A stretch of DNA of 64,000 nt from Lysobacter panacisoli (GTDB lineage Bacteria > Pseudomonadota > Gammaproteobacteria > Xanthomonadales > Xanthomonadaceae), in assembly GCF_009765165.1 (NCBI RefSeq), contig NZ_VLNU01000001.1, positions 2,982,247 through 3,046,246 on the forward strand, in the 5' to 3' direction. A program made the translations under genes and the position numbers. Within the stretch, counting starts at the first letter, position 1; the number at the start of each line of letters is the position of its first letter. Positions 16,183 through 25,144 of the stretch are shown one piece after another. The notes under the pieces are model-generated. The model was not told where the DNA came from, ran no database searches, and worked only from the letters and a program-made list of their open reading frames with translations.

Positions 16183-18741
16183 TCATTCCGCACCGGCGAA
16201 GCTCGCCAGGTTCTGCCTGAGTTTTGTCATGCCGGCCCACGGATCCTTGCGCCGTCGCTTCAGGCGCTCGGGAACATCCGCGAGGGTGAAGGCGTCGCCG
16301 CGCTTGAGCGCGCCCAGTTCGTTCCACGCCAGAGGCATCGCCACCGGAGCGCCCGGACGTGCGCGCAACGAGTATGAGGCCACGGCGGTCGCACCCCGGC
16401 CGTTGCGCAGGTAGTCGACGTAGATGCGCTTGTTGCGCAGCCGCTTGCTCGCGACCGAGAGGAAGCGATCGGGCTCGGACTGCGCCATCACTTCCGCGAA
16501 GCTCTGCGCGAACCGCTTGACCAGTGTCCACTCGTCTACAGGGGCCAACGGCACCACCACATGCAGGCCCTTGCCGCCGGTGGTGCGCAGGAAGGATTCC
16601 AGTCCGATCTCGTCCAGTCGTCGGCGCACGTCGAGCGCGGCGCGCTTCACTTCCGCGAACGGAACATCGGGGCCGGGATCGAGATCGAACACCACGCGGT
16701 CGGCGCGATCGGGATCGTCCGCGTGCGCACCCCAAGGGTGGAATTCCAGTGCGTTGAACTGCACCAGTTCCATCAGCGCGGCGGCATCGTCGACGACGAG
16801 GTAGTTGGCATTGTTGCCGGTCTCTTCCTTCAGCCGAACGAAGCGCACCAGCTCCATGCCGGGCGTGTGGTGTTTTTGAAAGAAGCACGCGTTGGCGGTG
16901 CCGGATGGACAGCGGATGATCGACAGCGGCCGTCCGGCGATTTCCGGCAGCAGGTGGTCCATCACCGCGGTGTAGTAGTTGGCGACGTCGAGCTTGGTGT
17001 AGCCGTCGTCGGGATAGAGCACCTTGGTAGGGCTGCTGAGTTTCGGCGGCGTGCGCGCGATTGGCTTGTTCAATCGGGGCGCCGTCTTCTTCGTCGCCTT
17101 GCCGCGCGTCGTGGCCGCATTCGCCTTCGTCGCGCCGCGCGATCCGCTGTCGCTGTCGCGCAGGTCATCGACCGATTTATCGTCGCGCACCGCCTTCAGC
17201 GACGGCTGGCGCAGCAGTCCCTGTCCGCCGACGCCGCGGAAGTTCACCTCGACCACGAAGCGCGGATCGAACCACTGCGCGCTGCGCAGGTCGGTGTCGT
17301 TCTCCGGCACGAACACGGTCGGTTCCTTGCGGCCGGCGCGACCGATGCGGCGGGTGAGTTGCTTCAACAGTTCGTCGGAAAAGCCACTGCCGACGCGGCC
17401 GACATAGCGCCAGCCGTGCTCTCGGTCGGGCGTGGCGAGCAGCAGCGAACCGAAGCCGCTGCGACTGCCCTTGGGCGCGGTATACCCGACGACGGCGTAT
17501 TCGTCGCCGTGCAGCGCCTTGGTCTTGCGCCAGTCGTCGCCGCGGCCGGGATGGTAAGGACGGTCCGCGCGCTTGGAGATGATGCCTTCGAAATCCTGCT
17601 GGCTGGCCAGCGCGAATGCCTCCTCGCCGTCGCCGACCGCGTGCGAGCTGTATGACAGATGGCGCGTGCCGTCGCCGAGCACGTCCTGCAGCAGCGCCTT
17701 GCGTTCGACGAGTGGCGCGTCGGCGATGTCGATGCCGTCGATGTGGAGCAGGTCGAAGAGCGCATAAGAGAGCGAGCCCATCTTCTCGCCCGACAGCGTG
17801 GCCTGCAGCAGGTTGAAATCCGCGCGCTTGCCGGTGCCGGCGATCAGCTCGCCGTCGAGTGCCGCCGATTGCAGGCCGAGGGCTTCGATCGCGGCGGTGA
17901 TCTCCGGCACCTTGGCGGTCCAGTCCAGCGCGTTGCGCGACCACAGCCGCGCCTTGCCCTTCGCGACCGTCGCGACGATGCGGTAGCCGTCCCACTTGAT
18001 CTCGTGCAGCCACTGTTCGCCCTGCGGTGGCGCATCGCCCAGGCGCGCAAGCTGCGGCGCGAAGAACTCCGTCGGCGCGGCGGCCTTGCGCGCGCCAGGC
18101 AGCTTTGCCGCACGTTTCGCCCAGTCGCGCTTCTTCGTTCCGGCCAGCACGGGCACGCCGGTGCGCGACTTGCGCACGGCCTTGCCGCGACCGGCGCGTT
18201 TCGCGTCTTCTTCTGGAGGCGGCGTGACATCGGCGAGTAGGTCGTCGGCCTCCAGCGTGCCGGCATATTCGTCGCGATCCTTGAACAGCAGCCACTGCGG
18301 CTGGCGCGCGGCCTTGCCCGAGCGCACCAGGTGCCAGCCGCCCTTGAGCTTGTCGCCGAACAGTTCGAAATGCAGGTGGCCCTTGGCGAGTTGCGCTTCG
18401 GGATCGTGTTCGGTCGACCAGACGCCGTGGTCGAACTGCGCGACGTGGCCACCGCCGTAATGGCCCTTCGGGATTTCGCCTTCGAAGCCCGCGTAATCGA
18501 CCGGATGGTCCTCGACTTCCACCGCCATGCGCTTGACCGTCGGGTCGTAGCTCGGACCTTTCGGCACCGCCCAGCTCTTGAGCGCGTCGCCGATTTGCAG
18601 ACGGAAGTCGTAATGGCGACGGCTGGCGTGATGCAGCTGCACGATGAAGATCGCGCGCTTGCCCTGCGGCAGGCGCTTGCCGGGCTCCGGTTCGCGGGTG
18701 CCGGAAAATTGACGCTTGCGGCGGTATTCGGCGAGGCTCAT
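16183..18741 (-). CDS. ligD: Multidomain NHEJ DNA ligase LigD (phosphoesterase-ligase-polymerase)
   Basis: ATP-dependent ligase for Ku-mediated end joining, 852 aa. The order is 3'-phosphoesterase (about 30-175; LHHASRRHYDFRL and EGEIPKGHYGGG), ATP ligase (about 225-535; nucleotidyl-lysine K249 in EIKWDGYR, then OB fold with FVVEVNFRGV), and primase-like polymerase (about 570-850; FDLDPGPD metal site, TTGGKGLHVVVP). This is the Pseudomonas-type order PE-Lig-Pol. A basic linker rich in Arg/Lys/Ala precedes the Pol domain. Start at ATG 18741 because MSLAEYRRKRQFSGT is the family N-terminus; the frame is open upstream. ku and the extra Pol gene lie 3.4 kb downstream on the same strand. Confidence 0.97.
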   Translation of the reverse strand: MSLAEYRRKRQFSGTREPEPGKRLPQGKRAIFIVQLHHASRRHYDFRLQIGDALKSWAVPKGPSYDPTVKRMAVEVEDHPVDYAGFEGEIPKGHYGGGHVAQFDHGVWSTEHDPEAQLAKGHLHFELFGDKLKGGWHLVRSGKAARQPQWLLFKDRDEYAGTLEADDLLADVTPPPEEDAKRAGRGKAVRKSRTGVPVLAGTKKRDWAKRAAKLPGARKAAAPTEFFAPQLARLGDAPPQGEQWLHEIKWDGYRIVATVAKGKARLWSRNALDWTAKVPEITAAIEALGLQSAALDGELIAGTGKRADFNLLQATLSGEKMGSLSYALFDLLHIDGIDIADAPLVERKALLQDVLGDGTRHLSYSSHAVGDGEEAFALASQQDFEGIISKRADRPYHPGRGDDWRKTKALHGDEYAVVGYTAPKGSRSGFGSLLLATPDREHGWRYVGRVGSGFSDELLKQLTRRIGRAGRKEPTVFVPENDTDLRSAQWFDPRFVVEVNFRGVGGQGLLRQPSLKAVRDDKSVDDLRDSDSGSRGATKANAATTRGKATKKTAPRLNKPIARTPPKLSSPTKVLYPDDGYTKLDVANYYTAVMDHLLPEIAGRPLSIIRCPSGTANACFFQKHHTPGMELVRFVRLKEETGNNANYLVVDDAAALMELVQFNALEFHPWGAHADDPDRADRVVFDLDPGPDVPFAEVKRAALDVRRRLDEIGLESFLRTTGGKGLHVVVPLAPVDEWTLVKRFAQSFAEVMAQSEPDRFLSVASKRLRNKRIYVDYLRNGRGATAVASYSLRARPGAPVAMPLAWNELGALKRGDAFTLADVPERLKRRRKDPWAGMTKLRQNLASFAGAE

Positions 18742-18902
18742 TGGCACGACGCGCGGAGCAGGGGGCTCCACCATCCGACGGAGGCGGTGGACGCGATGCG
18801 AAAGCCGCGACGGCGATAGCACTCTACGCGCGTGTCACACGATTGGCCTGCCCGGATGGCGTAACGCATGCCATCATTCGACCCTCGCAAGGGGGAATGC
18901 GC

Positions 18903-19532
18903 ATGTACAGCCTGTACTACTCGCCGGGGGCGGCGAGCCTGGTCGTCCATTGGTTGCTAATCGAACTCGGCGTGCCGCACGAACTGCGCCTGGTCGATAC
19001 GCAGGCGAAGCAGCAGAAGAGCGCCGAGTACCTCGCGCTCAATCCCAATGGCGTCGTGCCGACGCTGATCGACGGCGGCACGCCGCTGTACGAAGCCGCC
19101 GCACTGGTGCTGCACCTGGCCGACCGCCATGCCGATGCCGGTTTCGCACCGCAGCCCGGCGACGCACAGCGCGGCGCCTACCTGCAGTGGATGTTGAACC
19201 TCGCCAACACGCTGCAGTCGCCGCTGCGACTGTGGTGGTATCCGCAGGACATCGACGAATCGCTCGCGGACGCCGTCCGCGACGGCGCGCGTCGCAAGAT
19301 CGAAGCGACGTGGGATCGCCTCGACGCACATCTCGCCGCGAACGGGCCGTACCTGCTCGGCGAACGCCTGAGCGCGGCCGACTTCTACCTGGCCATGCTG
19401 ATGCGCTGGACCCGCAGCATGCCGCGTCCGGGCCATGAGTGGCCGCACCTGGCGGCGCTCGCGCAGCGCATGAAGGCGCGACCGTCGTTCCGCACCCTGT
19501 ACGAACGCGAGGGATTGACCGAATGGGCATGA
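18903..19532 (+). CDS. Glutathione S-transferase family protein
   Basis: 209-aa soluble GST-fold protein. The thioredoxin-like N-domain has YYSPGAASLVVHW (about residues 4-16) and NPNGVVPTLIDGG with the cis-proline, followed by YEAAALVLHLADRH; the helical C-domain ends with LGERLSAADFYLAML, the usual N-capping box. ATG 18903 was chosen over 18897 because GGGGGA at 18891-18896 is then correctly spaced. It is divergent from ligD and overlaps the following lipoprotein gene, so those two are probably co-expressed. Substrate unknown. Confidence 0.92.
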   Translation: MYSLYYSPGAASLVVHWLLIELGVPHELRLVDTQAKQQKSAEYLALNPNGVVPTLIDGGTPLYEAAALVLHLADRHADAGFAPQPGDAQRGAYLQWMLNLANTLQSPLRLWWYPQDIDESLADAVRDGARRKIEATWDRLDAHLAANGPYLLGERLSAADFYLAMLMRWTRSMPRPGHEWPHLAALAQRMKARPSFRTLYEREGLTEWA

Positions 19533-20311
19533 CCGCATCCCGCTGGCGCATTGCCGTTCCGTGCCTGCTTGGCCTGCTGCTGGTCGCGGGCTGTAAGGAA
19601 GTGCAGGACATCCGCGAAGAGATGGGCTGGAGCAAGCAGCGCGAAGCTCCGCCGCCGCCGCCGGTGGTCACGCTGGAAACGCACTGGCTTCCGTCCGACA
19701 GCGTCGTCGACGGACAGTCGCAGGCGCAGTGGGTCGTGCGCTGGTGGCAGTGGGCCGGACGTTTCGGCGACGAGGCGCCGTACGCGGACCAGGACGGCAG
19801 CCGCTGCGCGATGCACCAGGACGGGGCGGTGTGGTTCCTGGCCGGTACCACCGGTCGCGGCGATGCCGTGCGCAACTGCACGATCCCGGCCGGTCGCCAC
19901 GTCTTCGTCCCGCTCATCACCTGGGCGATCGACGGTGGGGATGCGGGCGGCGGGATGTCCTGCGAAGAAAAGCAGGCCGCGAGCGCGCGCCTGGCCGATC
20001 ACGTGAACACGGGCCTGGTGCTGATCGATGGTCGTCCCGTGGGCCAGCTGCAGCGCATGCGCGTGGCCGCCGGCGACTGCTTCGCGCGGTCGCCCGACCT
20101 GCCGGCGTCGTCGAGCGACGGCTACTGGCTGATGCTCAAGCCGTTGCCGCCGGGGCCGCACCAGCTCGCCATTACCGCCGCATACAAGGAAGGGCCGCGC
20201 AGCATGATGCAGAACTTCCGTTACGAGCTCGACGTGCAGGGCGATCCGGACGTCTCCGACGGTGACGAGATGGTGCTCGACGACGCTGCCGAGACGGCCG
20301 CGACACCGTGA
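19523..20311 (+). CDS. Lipoprotein of unknown function
   Basis: 262-aa predicted lipoprotein. MGMTASRWRIAVPCLLGLLL is a signal peptide leading to VAG-C24, a lipobox; a Pro run (REAPPPPPVV) follows. The mature part contains WWQWAGRF, a DGSRCAMHQDGAVWFLAGT stretch and IPAGRHVFVPLITW, with conserved-looking cysteines (RCAM, NCTI, MSCEE, GDCFA) that could form disulfides in the periplasm. I do not recognise the family function. ATG 19523 has GAGGGA 8 bp upstream; ATG 19529 forms an ATGA overlap with the GST stop and is the alternative. Coupled to the GST gene. Confidence 0.8.
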   Translation: MGMTASRWRIAVPCLLGLLLVAGCKEVQDIREEMGWSKQREAPPPPPVVTLETHWLPSDSVVDGQSQAQWVVRWWQWAGRFGDEAPYADQDGSRCAMHQDGAVWFLAGTTGRGDAVRNCTIPAGRHVFVPLITWAIDGGDAGGGMSCEEKQAASARLADHVNTGLVLIDGRPVGQLQRMRVAAGDCFARSPDLPASSSDGYWLMLKPLPPGPHQLAITAAYKEGPRSMMQNFRYELDVQGDPDVSDGDEMVLDDAAETAATP

Positions 20312-20317
20312 ACACGC

Positions 20318-20347
20318 CGGGCGGCGGGCGCGACGCGCCGCCGCCCG
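20318..20347 (+). terminator. Hairpin after the lipoprotein gene
   Basis: A GC-only 9-bp stem (20318-20326 with 20339-20347) lies just after the stop at 20311. No T-run. The rest of 20312-20494 shows no gene; a promoter for the POT transporter is expected there but not identifiable. Confidence 0.5.
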
Positions 20348-20494
20348 CGACGGCGCCAACCGCGGAATCAAGCACTTCGCTTGCCGGCATCGCCTTGCTA
20401 CTCTCCGGGCACGGCGGAGGCAGGCCACGGCCCCTTCGCTGATTTTTTGCCCACAGGACGGATTCCGGGCGATCACCAGCACAGGCAGGACCGG

Positions 20495-22090
20495 ATGACG
20501 ATTTCCGCAAGCGCAGCAGCCACCGATACCCGGGCGCCACTTCCGCGCCAGATTCCCTACATCATCGGCAACGAGGCCTGCGAGCGCTTCAGTTTCTACG
20601 GGATGCGCAACATCCTGGTGCAGTTCCTGGCCAGCAGCGCGATGCTCGCCTACCTGCCCGAGGCCGAGCGCCAGGGCATGGCCAAGGAGGTGTTCCACAC
20701 CTTCGTGATCGGCGTGTATTTCTTCCCGCTGCTGGGCGGCTGGCTGGCCGACCGGTTCTTCGGCAAGTACAAGACCGTCATGTGGTTCTCGCTGATCTAC
20801 TGCGCGGGCCACGCGTGCCTGGCGATGTTCGAGAACAATCGCAGCGGCTTCTATACGGGGCTGTTCCTGATCGCGCTGGGATCGGGCGGCATCAAACCGC
20901 TGGTGGTGTCCTTCGTCGGCGACCAGTTCGACCAGTCGAACAAGCACCGCGCGCGCAGCGTCTTCGACGCGTTCTACTGGATCATCAATTTCGGCAGCTT
21001 CTTCGCTTCGCTGCTGATGCCGATCTTCCTGCGCAGCTACGGGCCGGCGATCGCATTCGGCATCCCCGGCGCGCTGATGTTCGTCGCCACCTTCATCTTC
21101 TGGCTGGGCCGCAAGCAGTACGTGAACGTGCCGCCGACCGCGGCCGATCCGAATTCGTTCCTGCACGTGGCGCGTACCGCGCTGCTGGCGCAGGCGCCGG
21201 GGCAGGGACGTCCGGGGCTGGTGGTGGCGGCGATCGGTGGCGTGCTCGCGCTGGGCGCGCTGCTGCTGATCCCGCAGCTGGGTTTCGTGATCTGCGCGTG
21301 CCTCGCGCTGGGCCTGGTCATCGCCTTCGGCGGCATGGGCACCTCGATGCAGCTGGATCGGGCGCGCGGCCGCCATCCGGATGCGTCGGTCGATGGCGTG
21401 CGCGCGGTGCTGCGCATCCTGATCGTGTTCGCGCTGACCACGCCGTTCTGGTCGCTGTTCGACCAGAAGGCGTCGACGTGGGTGCTACAGGGCAACAACA
21501 TGGTCATGCCGCACGACGCGTGGTGGTGGCCGAGCTGGCTGGTCAAGGACGCCGCGCAGATGCAGGCGCTGAACCCGGCGCTGGTGATGCTGATCATCCC
21601 GTTCAACAACCTGGTGCTGTACCCGGCGCTGGCGCGCATGGGCTTCAATCCGACGCCGCTGCGGCGCATGGGCGCGGGCATCGCGTTCTCGGGCGTGGCG
21701 TGGATCTTCGCCGGCCTGCTGCAGCTGTGGATGGACGGCGGCGATCCGGTCTCGCTGGCGTGGCAGATGCTGCCGTACGCGCTGCTGACCTTCGGCGAGG
21801 TGCTGGTGTCGGCGACCGCGCTGGAATTCGCCTACAGCCAGGCGCCGCAGGCGATGAAGGGCGTGATCATGGCGTTCTGGTACCTGGCCAGCACGTTCGG
21901 CAACCTGTGGGTGCTGCTGACCAACGCCGGCGTGCGCAACGAGACGGTGACCTCGCATATCGGCGCGACCGGCCTGAGCGAGAACGCCTTCCTGATGTTC
22001 TTCTTCGCCGGCTTCGCGTTCCTCGCGGCGGTGGCGTTCGCGCTGTACGCGCGACGCTATCCGATGCAGGACAACTACCGCACCGCGTGA
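20495..22090 (+). CDS. Proton-dependent oligopeptide transporter (POT/PTR family)
   Basis: Inner-membrane H+/di- or tripeptide symporter, 531 aa with about 14 membrane segments. Diagnostic motifs are NEACERFSFYGMRNILVQFL in helix 1 (the ExxERF proton-coupling motif), GGWLADRFFGKYK between helices 2 and 3, and GSGGIKPLVVSFVGDQF (PTR signature). Start at ATG 20495, preceded by AGGA; the longer frame upstream has no transporter-like sequence. A rhomboid protease gene follows 19 bp downstream, probably in the same transcript. Confidence 0.95.
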   Translation: MTISASAAATDTRAPLPRQIPYIIGNEACERFSFYGMRNILVQFLASSAMLAYLPEAERQGMAKEVFHTFVIGVYFFPLLGGWLADRFFGKYKTVMWFSLIYCAGHACLAMFENNRSGFYTGLFLIALGSGGIKPLVVSFVGDQFDQSNKHRARSVFDAFYWIINFGSFFASLLMPIFLRSYGPAIAFGIPGALMFVATFIFWLGRKQYVNVPPTAADPNSFLHVARTALLAQAPGQGRPGLVVAAIGGVLALGALLLIPQLGFVICACLALGLVIAFGGMGTSMQLDRARGRHPDASVDGVRAVLRILIVFALTTPFWSLFDQKASTWVLQGNNMVMPHDAWWWPSWLVKDAAQMQALNPALVMLIIPFNNLVLYPALARMGFNPTPLRRMGAGIAFSGVAWIFAGLLQLWMDGGDPVSLAWQMLPYALLTFGEVLVSATALEFAYSQAPQAMKGVIMAFWYLASTFGNLWVLLTNAGVRNETVTSHIGATGLSENAFLMFFFAGFAFLAAVAFALYARRYPMQDNYRTA

Positions 22091-22109
22091 TGCGCAGGGG
22101 ATCCGAGCG

Positions 22110-22715
22110 ATGCTGACCTTCCTGCTGATCGGCGTGACCGTGCTGGTGTCTTGGCTGGCGTTCGAGCGGCCGCGCCTGCTCGACCGCCTGATCCTGTGGC
22201 CGCCGGCGATCGACCGGAAGAAGCAGTACGACCGGCTGGTGACCCACGGCTTCATCCACGCCGACTGGACCCACCTGCTGTTCAACATGATCACGCTGTA
22301 CTTCTTCGGTCGGCAGATCGAAGCCGTGATGGCGAAGCTGATCGGTCCGGTGGGATTCGTGCTGTTCTACCTGTCGGCGATAGTGATCGCGATCCTGCCG
22401 ACCTACCTGCGCCACCGGCACGATCCGCACTACCGCAGCCTGGGGGCATCGGGCGCGGTGTCGGCGGTGCTGTTCGCCTACATCCTGCTGGCGCCGTGGA
22501 CGCTGATCTTCGTGTTCTTCCTGCCGATGCCCGCCATCCTGTACGCGGTGATGTACGTGGGGTATTCGTTCTGGATGGACAAGCGTGGCGGCGACAACAT
22601 CAACCACAGCGCGCACCTGTCGGGTGCGGCCTACGGCGTGCTGTTCATGCTGCTGATGGAACCGCGCATCGGCGCGGTGTTCCTGCAACGACTGATGAGT
22701 CCGTCGTTCGGGTGA
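22110..22715 (+). CDS. Rhomboid family intramembrane serine protease
   Basis: 201-aa six-helix membrane protease. HGFIHADWTHLLFNM (46-60) is the conserved HxxxH-type helix-2 motif. The nucleophile is S114 in LGASGAVSA (GxSG), and H169 in NHSAHLSG is the catalytic base. It cleaves transmembrane substrates within the inner membrane; the substrate is unknown. It follows the POT gene closely and is convergent with a small minus-strand gene across a shared hairpin at 22722-22740. Confidence 0.93.
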   Translation: MLTFLLIGVTVLVSWLAFERPRLLDRLILWPPAIDRKKQYDRLVTHGFIHADWTHLLFNMITLYFFGRQIEAVMAKLIGPVGFVLFYLSAIVIAILPTYLRHRHDPHYRSLGASGAVSAVLFAYILLAPWTLIFVFFLPMPAILYAVMYVGYSFWMDKRGGDNINHSAHLSGAAYGVLFMLLMEPRIGAVFLQRLMSPSFG

Positions 22716-22721
22716 CGCAGG

Positions 22722-22740
22722 GCGGGGCGCGAAGCCCCGC
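22722..22740. terminator. Bidirectional hairpin between convergent genes
   Basis: GCGGGGC (22722-22728) pairs with GCCCCGC (22734-22740) around a GCGAA loop, immediately after the rhomboid stop and before the end of the convergent small gene at 22750. No T-run on either strand. Confidence 0.6.
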
Positions 22741-22749
22741 GTTCGTGCG

Positions 22750-22935
22750 TCAGGCGGCGCGCAGGCCGGCTTCGGCGGTGGCTTCGCCGTAGGCCTGGAT
22801 CAGGCGGTTGTAGACCTCGGCGTCGATCTGGGCGGTCTCGATCGAGTCCTGCTTGCCGTTGCGCGCCAGTTCGTACAGGCGCGACATCAGCTGGTCGTCG
22901 CTGACGTGGTCGAGGGTCAGGTGATGCACGTTCAT
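22750..22935 (-). CDS. Small conserved-looking hypothetical protein (61 aa)
   Basis: 61-aa acidic protein, MNVHHLTLDHVSDDQLMSRL followed by YELARNGKQDSIETAQIDAE, ending AGLRAA. There is no membrane segment or known motif; predicted all-helical. It is credible as a gene because a GGAG motif lies about 11 bp upstream of ATG 22935, the codon use matches the neighbours, and it ends cleanly before a shared terminator. Function unknown. The 22936-23153 stretch upstream holds no other gene. Confidence 0.7.
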   Translation of the reverse strand: MNVHHLTLDHVSDDQLMSRLYELARNGKQDSIETAQIDAEVYNRLIQAYGEATAEAGLRAA

Positions 22936-23153
22936 GGGATGTGCTCCGTAAGCGTGAAATCCGGTAATTGATCACGCAGATTCCGTGCCATACGTCGCGA
23001 CGGGCTTCCGGCTGGAGCAGGGTGACGCGACCGGTCACACCTGGTCGCTGCGGGTTGGGTCGACTGACGCGACGGGTCGCCCGGTCCGATCACTTGGCAT
23101 GAATGTCGCGCGTGTTATCCCGACCTCACCCCCGATTGCCCAGGAGTCCAGGC

Positions 23154-23876
23154 ATGGCGATGAGGAAGGCCGGCAAGACCACCGCCCGCAAGTCCACCGC
23201 GAAGAAGGCCGCGGCCCGCAAGACCGCGAAGAAGGCCGTGAAGAAGGCCGCCAAGAAGTCGGCCCGCAAGGCACCGGCGAAGAAGGTGGCGAAGAAGACC
23301 GCGAGCAAGGCCGCGAAGAAGACCACGGCTCGCAAGGTCGCGGCGAAGAAGGCCACGAAGAAGACCACGGCGCGCAAGACCGCCGCGAAGAAAGCGACCC
23401 GCAAGGTCGCGAAGAAGGCCGTCGCCAAGAAGGCGGTGAAGAAGGTCGTGCGCAAGGCCGCGTCGAAGAAGGCCGTTCGCAAGACCGCGAAGAAGACCAC
23501 CGCCCGCACCGGAACCGCCCGCAAGACCGCGGCGAAGCGGACCGCATCCAAGGCCACCGCGCGCAAGGCGACGGGTCGCAAGACGACGACTGCCGCCCGC
23601 AAGCGCACTCGCACCGCGAAGCCCAGGATCACCCCCGAGCAGGCCCTGGCCAACACGCTCGAACTGCTCGCCGCCAAGCACGAGCGCGACCATCAGCCGC
23701 AACCGTGGCAGCAGCTCGATCCGCAGCAGACCCACGCGCCCAAGCCGGGCTTCCAGTCCGACAGCGCCTCGGCGAAGGCCAACGAGCTGCACGCGGCCGA
23801 AACCCGGATGCAGGCCATCCAGGGCCACATGGGCAGCCAGGACCGGCGCAACCAGGGCAAGCGCGATGCGCGCTGA
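23154..23876 (+). CDS. Histone H1-like Lys/Ala-rich DNA-binding protein (AlgP/HC1-like)
   Basis: 240-aa strongly basic protein. Residues 1-155 are low-complexity tandem variations on KKAAARKTAKKA and KKTTARK; the C-terminal part (about 160-240) is different, with PRITPEQALANTLELLAAKH and a Gln/His-rich tail. Such tails coat DNA non-specifically, as in Pseudomonas AlgP and chlamydial HC1. AGGAG at 23142-23146 is well placed for ATG 23154. The repetitive GC-rich codons create several long false frames on both strands here. The Lys tail of Ku in this window has similar composition. Confidence 0.88.
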   Translation: MAMRKAGKTTARKSTAKKAAARKTAKKAVKKAAKKSARKAPAKKVAKKTASKAAKKTTARKVAAKKATKKTTARKTAAKKATRKVAKKAVAKKAVKKVVRKAASKKAVRKTAKKTTARTGTARKTAAKRTASKATARKATGRKTTTAARKRTRTAKPRITPEQALANTLELLAAKHERDHQPQPWQQLDPQQTHAPKPGFQSDSASAKANELHAAETRMQAIQGHMGSQDRRNQGKRDAR

Positions 23877-23911
23877 GCGATGATGGCCACTCCTCCCGCA
23901 CAGGCCCGCGC

Positions 23912-24190
23912 ATGACCACGCACAACATCCAGCACGACGCCGCGACGGGCGTCTTCAGCACCACGGTCGACGGCGAGATGGCCGTGCTCGAGTACCACCG
24001 CGAAGGCGAGCACATGGTCATCGTCCACACCGGCGTGCCCGACGCGATCGGCGGTCGCGGCATCGCCGGCGAGCTGGTCCGGGCCGCGTTCGAGTACGCC
24101 CGCTCCCAGGGCTGGCACGTCCGCCCCAAGTGCGCCTACGCGGCCGGTTGGGTGGAGCGTCATCCCGAGTACAACCAGCTGCTCGGCTGA
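23912..24190 (+). CDS. GNAT-like N-acetyltransferase domain protein (YidJ/GNAT2 type)
   Basis: 92-aa single-domain protein of the short GNAT-related family. The acetyl-CoA pyrophosphate loop is visible as GVPDAIGGRGIAGELVRAAF, followed by ARSQGWHVRPKCAYAAGWVE with the family Cys and the ending HPEYNQLL. The N-terminal strand pattern (GVFSTTVDGEMAVLEYHREG) fits the same family. The substrate is unknown. The start at ATG 23912 is the only in-frame one that gives the family length. It follows the histone-like gene after 35 bp. Confidence 0.88.
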   Translation: MTTHNIQHDAATGVFSTTVDGEMAVLEYHREGEHMVIVHTGVPDAIGGRGIAGELVRAAFEYARSQGWHVRPKCAYAAGWVERHPEYNQLLG

Positions 24191-24196
24191 CCCCAC

Positions 24197-24254
24197 GGAG
24201 GTGGCTTCCTGCGCGGCAGGCGCCCGCAGACAGTCCGCGCAGGATGCCGCCTCC
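24197..24254. terminator. Long imperfect hairpin before rluF
   Basis: About 20 bp at 24197-24216 pair with 24235-24254 with two mismatched spots and an 18-base loop, directly after the stop at 24190. It is the probable terminator of the acetyltransferase gene; no T-run. Confidence 0.5.
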
Positions 24255-24350
24255 ACCCCCGCGCGACACCGGAATGCTGCGCGCGGGCCGCAGGTGTGAC
24301 AGCATTCGCGCCCCATCCCCCGAACCGCGGCGCCTCCGGCGCCGGCCCGC

Positions 24351-25064
24351 ATGCGCCTGAACAAGCACATCAGCGACACCGGCTTCTGCTCGCGACGCGA
24401 GGCCGACCGCCTCATCGCCGAAGGCCGGGTCACGGTCAACGGCCTGCGCGCCCGCGTCGGCGCCGAACTGGGCGAGGGCGACCAGGTACTGGTCGACGGC
24501 CAGCCGCTGAAGGTCCGCACCGCCGCCAAGGGCAAGCGCCAGCACGTCTACATCGCGCTCAACAAGCCGGTCGGCGTCACCAGCACGACCGAGTCGGGCG
24601 TGAAGGACAACATCGTCGACTTCGTCGGCCACGAGCGCCGCATCTTCCCGATCGGCCGCCTCGACAAGGATTCCGAAGGGTTGATCCTGCTCACCAGCAA
24701 CGGCGACATCGTCAACGAGATCCTGCGCGCCGAGAACAAGCTGGAAAAGGAATACCTGGTCGCGGTCAACCACGCCGTCACCGACGAATTCCTGCGCGGG
24801 ATGGCGCGTGGCGTGCCGGTGCACGGGCAGATGACGCTGCCGTGCCGGACCGGCCGGCTGGGCAAGTTCGGTTTCCGCATCGTGCTGGTGCAGGGCCTGA
24901 ACCGGCAGATCCGCCTGATGGCCGCGCACTTCGGCCTGCGGGTGAAGCAGCTGCTGCGCGTGCGCATCGGCAACGTCAAGCTCGGCCACCTCAAGCCGGG
25001 CCAGTGGCGCAACCTGACCGACGCCGAACTGCAGGGACTGTTGCCCCAACGCGACCAGTGGTGA
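24351..25064 (+). CDS. rluF: 23S rRNA pseudouridine synthase RluF
   Basis: 237-aa RsuA-family enzyme making pseudouridine in 23S rRNA (position 2604 in E. coli). An N-terminal S4 RNA-binding domain (MRLNKHISDTGFCSRREADR) precedes the catalytic domain with IALNKPVGVTSTTESG, catalytic Asp in FPIGRLDKDSEG, and LVQGLNRQIRLMAAHFG. The sequence pattern DNIVDFVGHERRIFPIG separates RluF from RluB and RluE. The ATG is embedded directly in the family N-terminus. Confidence 0.94.
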   Translation: MRLNKHISDTGFCSRREADRLIAEGRVTVNGLRARVGAELGEGDQVLVDGQPLKVRTAAKGKRQHVYIALNKPVGVTSTTESGVKDNIVDFVGHERRIFPIGRLDKDSEGLILLTSNGDIVNEILRAENKLEKEYLVAVNHAVTDEFLRGMARGVPVHGQMTLPCRTGRLGKFGFRIVLVQGLNRQIRLMAAHFGLRVKQLLRVRIGNVKLGHLKPGQWRNLTDAELQGLLPQRDQW

Positions 25065-25144
25065 GGACGCCTGAGTGGTGAAAAGGCTGTGATTCGGGCA
25101 TCACGCCCGCGTCGCTAACCTTTCGCCATGACAAGGGATTGCCC

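Noticed and set aside
16183..18741. Defence or phage island built around LigD/Ku and SbcB
   Set aside because: These are chromosomal repair genes without integrase, phage or restriction genes around them.
23115..23828. Gly/Leu/Arg-rich minus-strand frames opposite the histone-like gene
   Set aside because: Complement of AAG/GCC repeats necessarily yields repetitive CTT/GGC codons without stops; the plus-strand frame has a good ribosome-binding site.
24191..24350. Riboswitch or small RNA gene upstream of rluF
   Set aside because: Only an imperfect GC hairpin after the preceding stop is seen; no conserved riboswitch core could be recognised.
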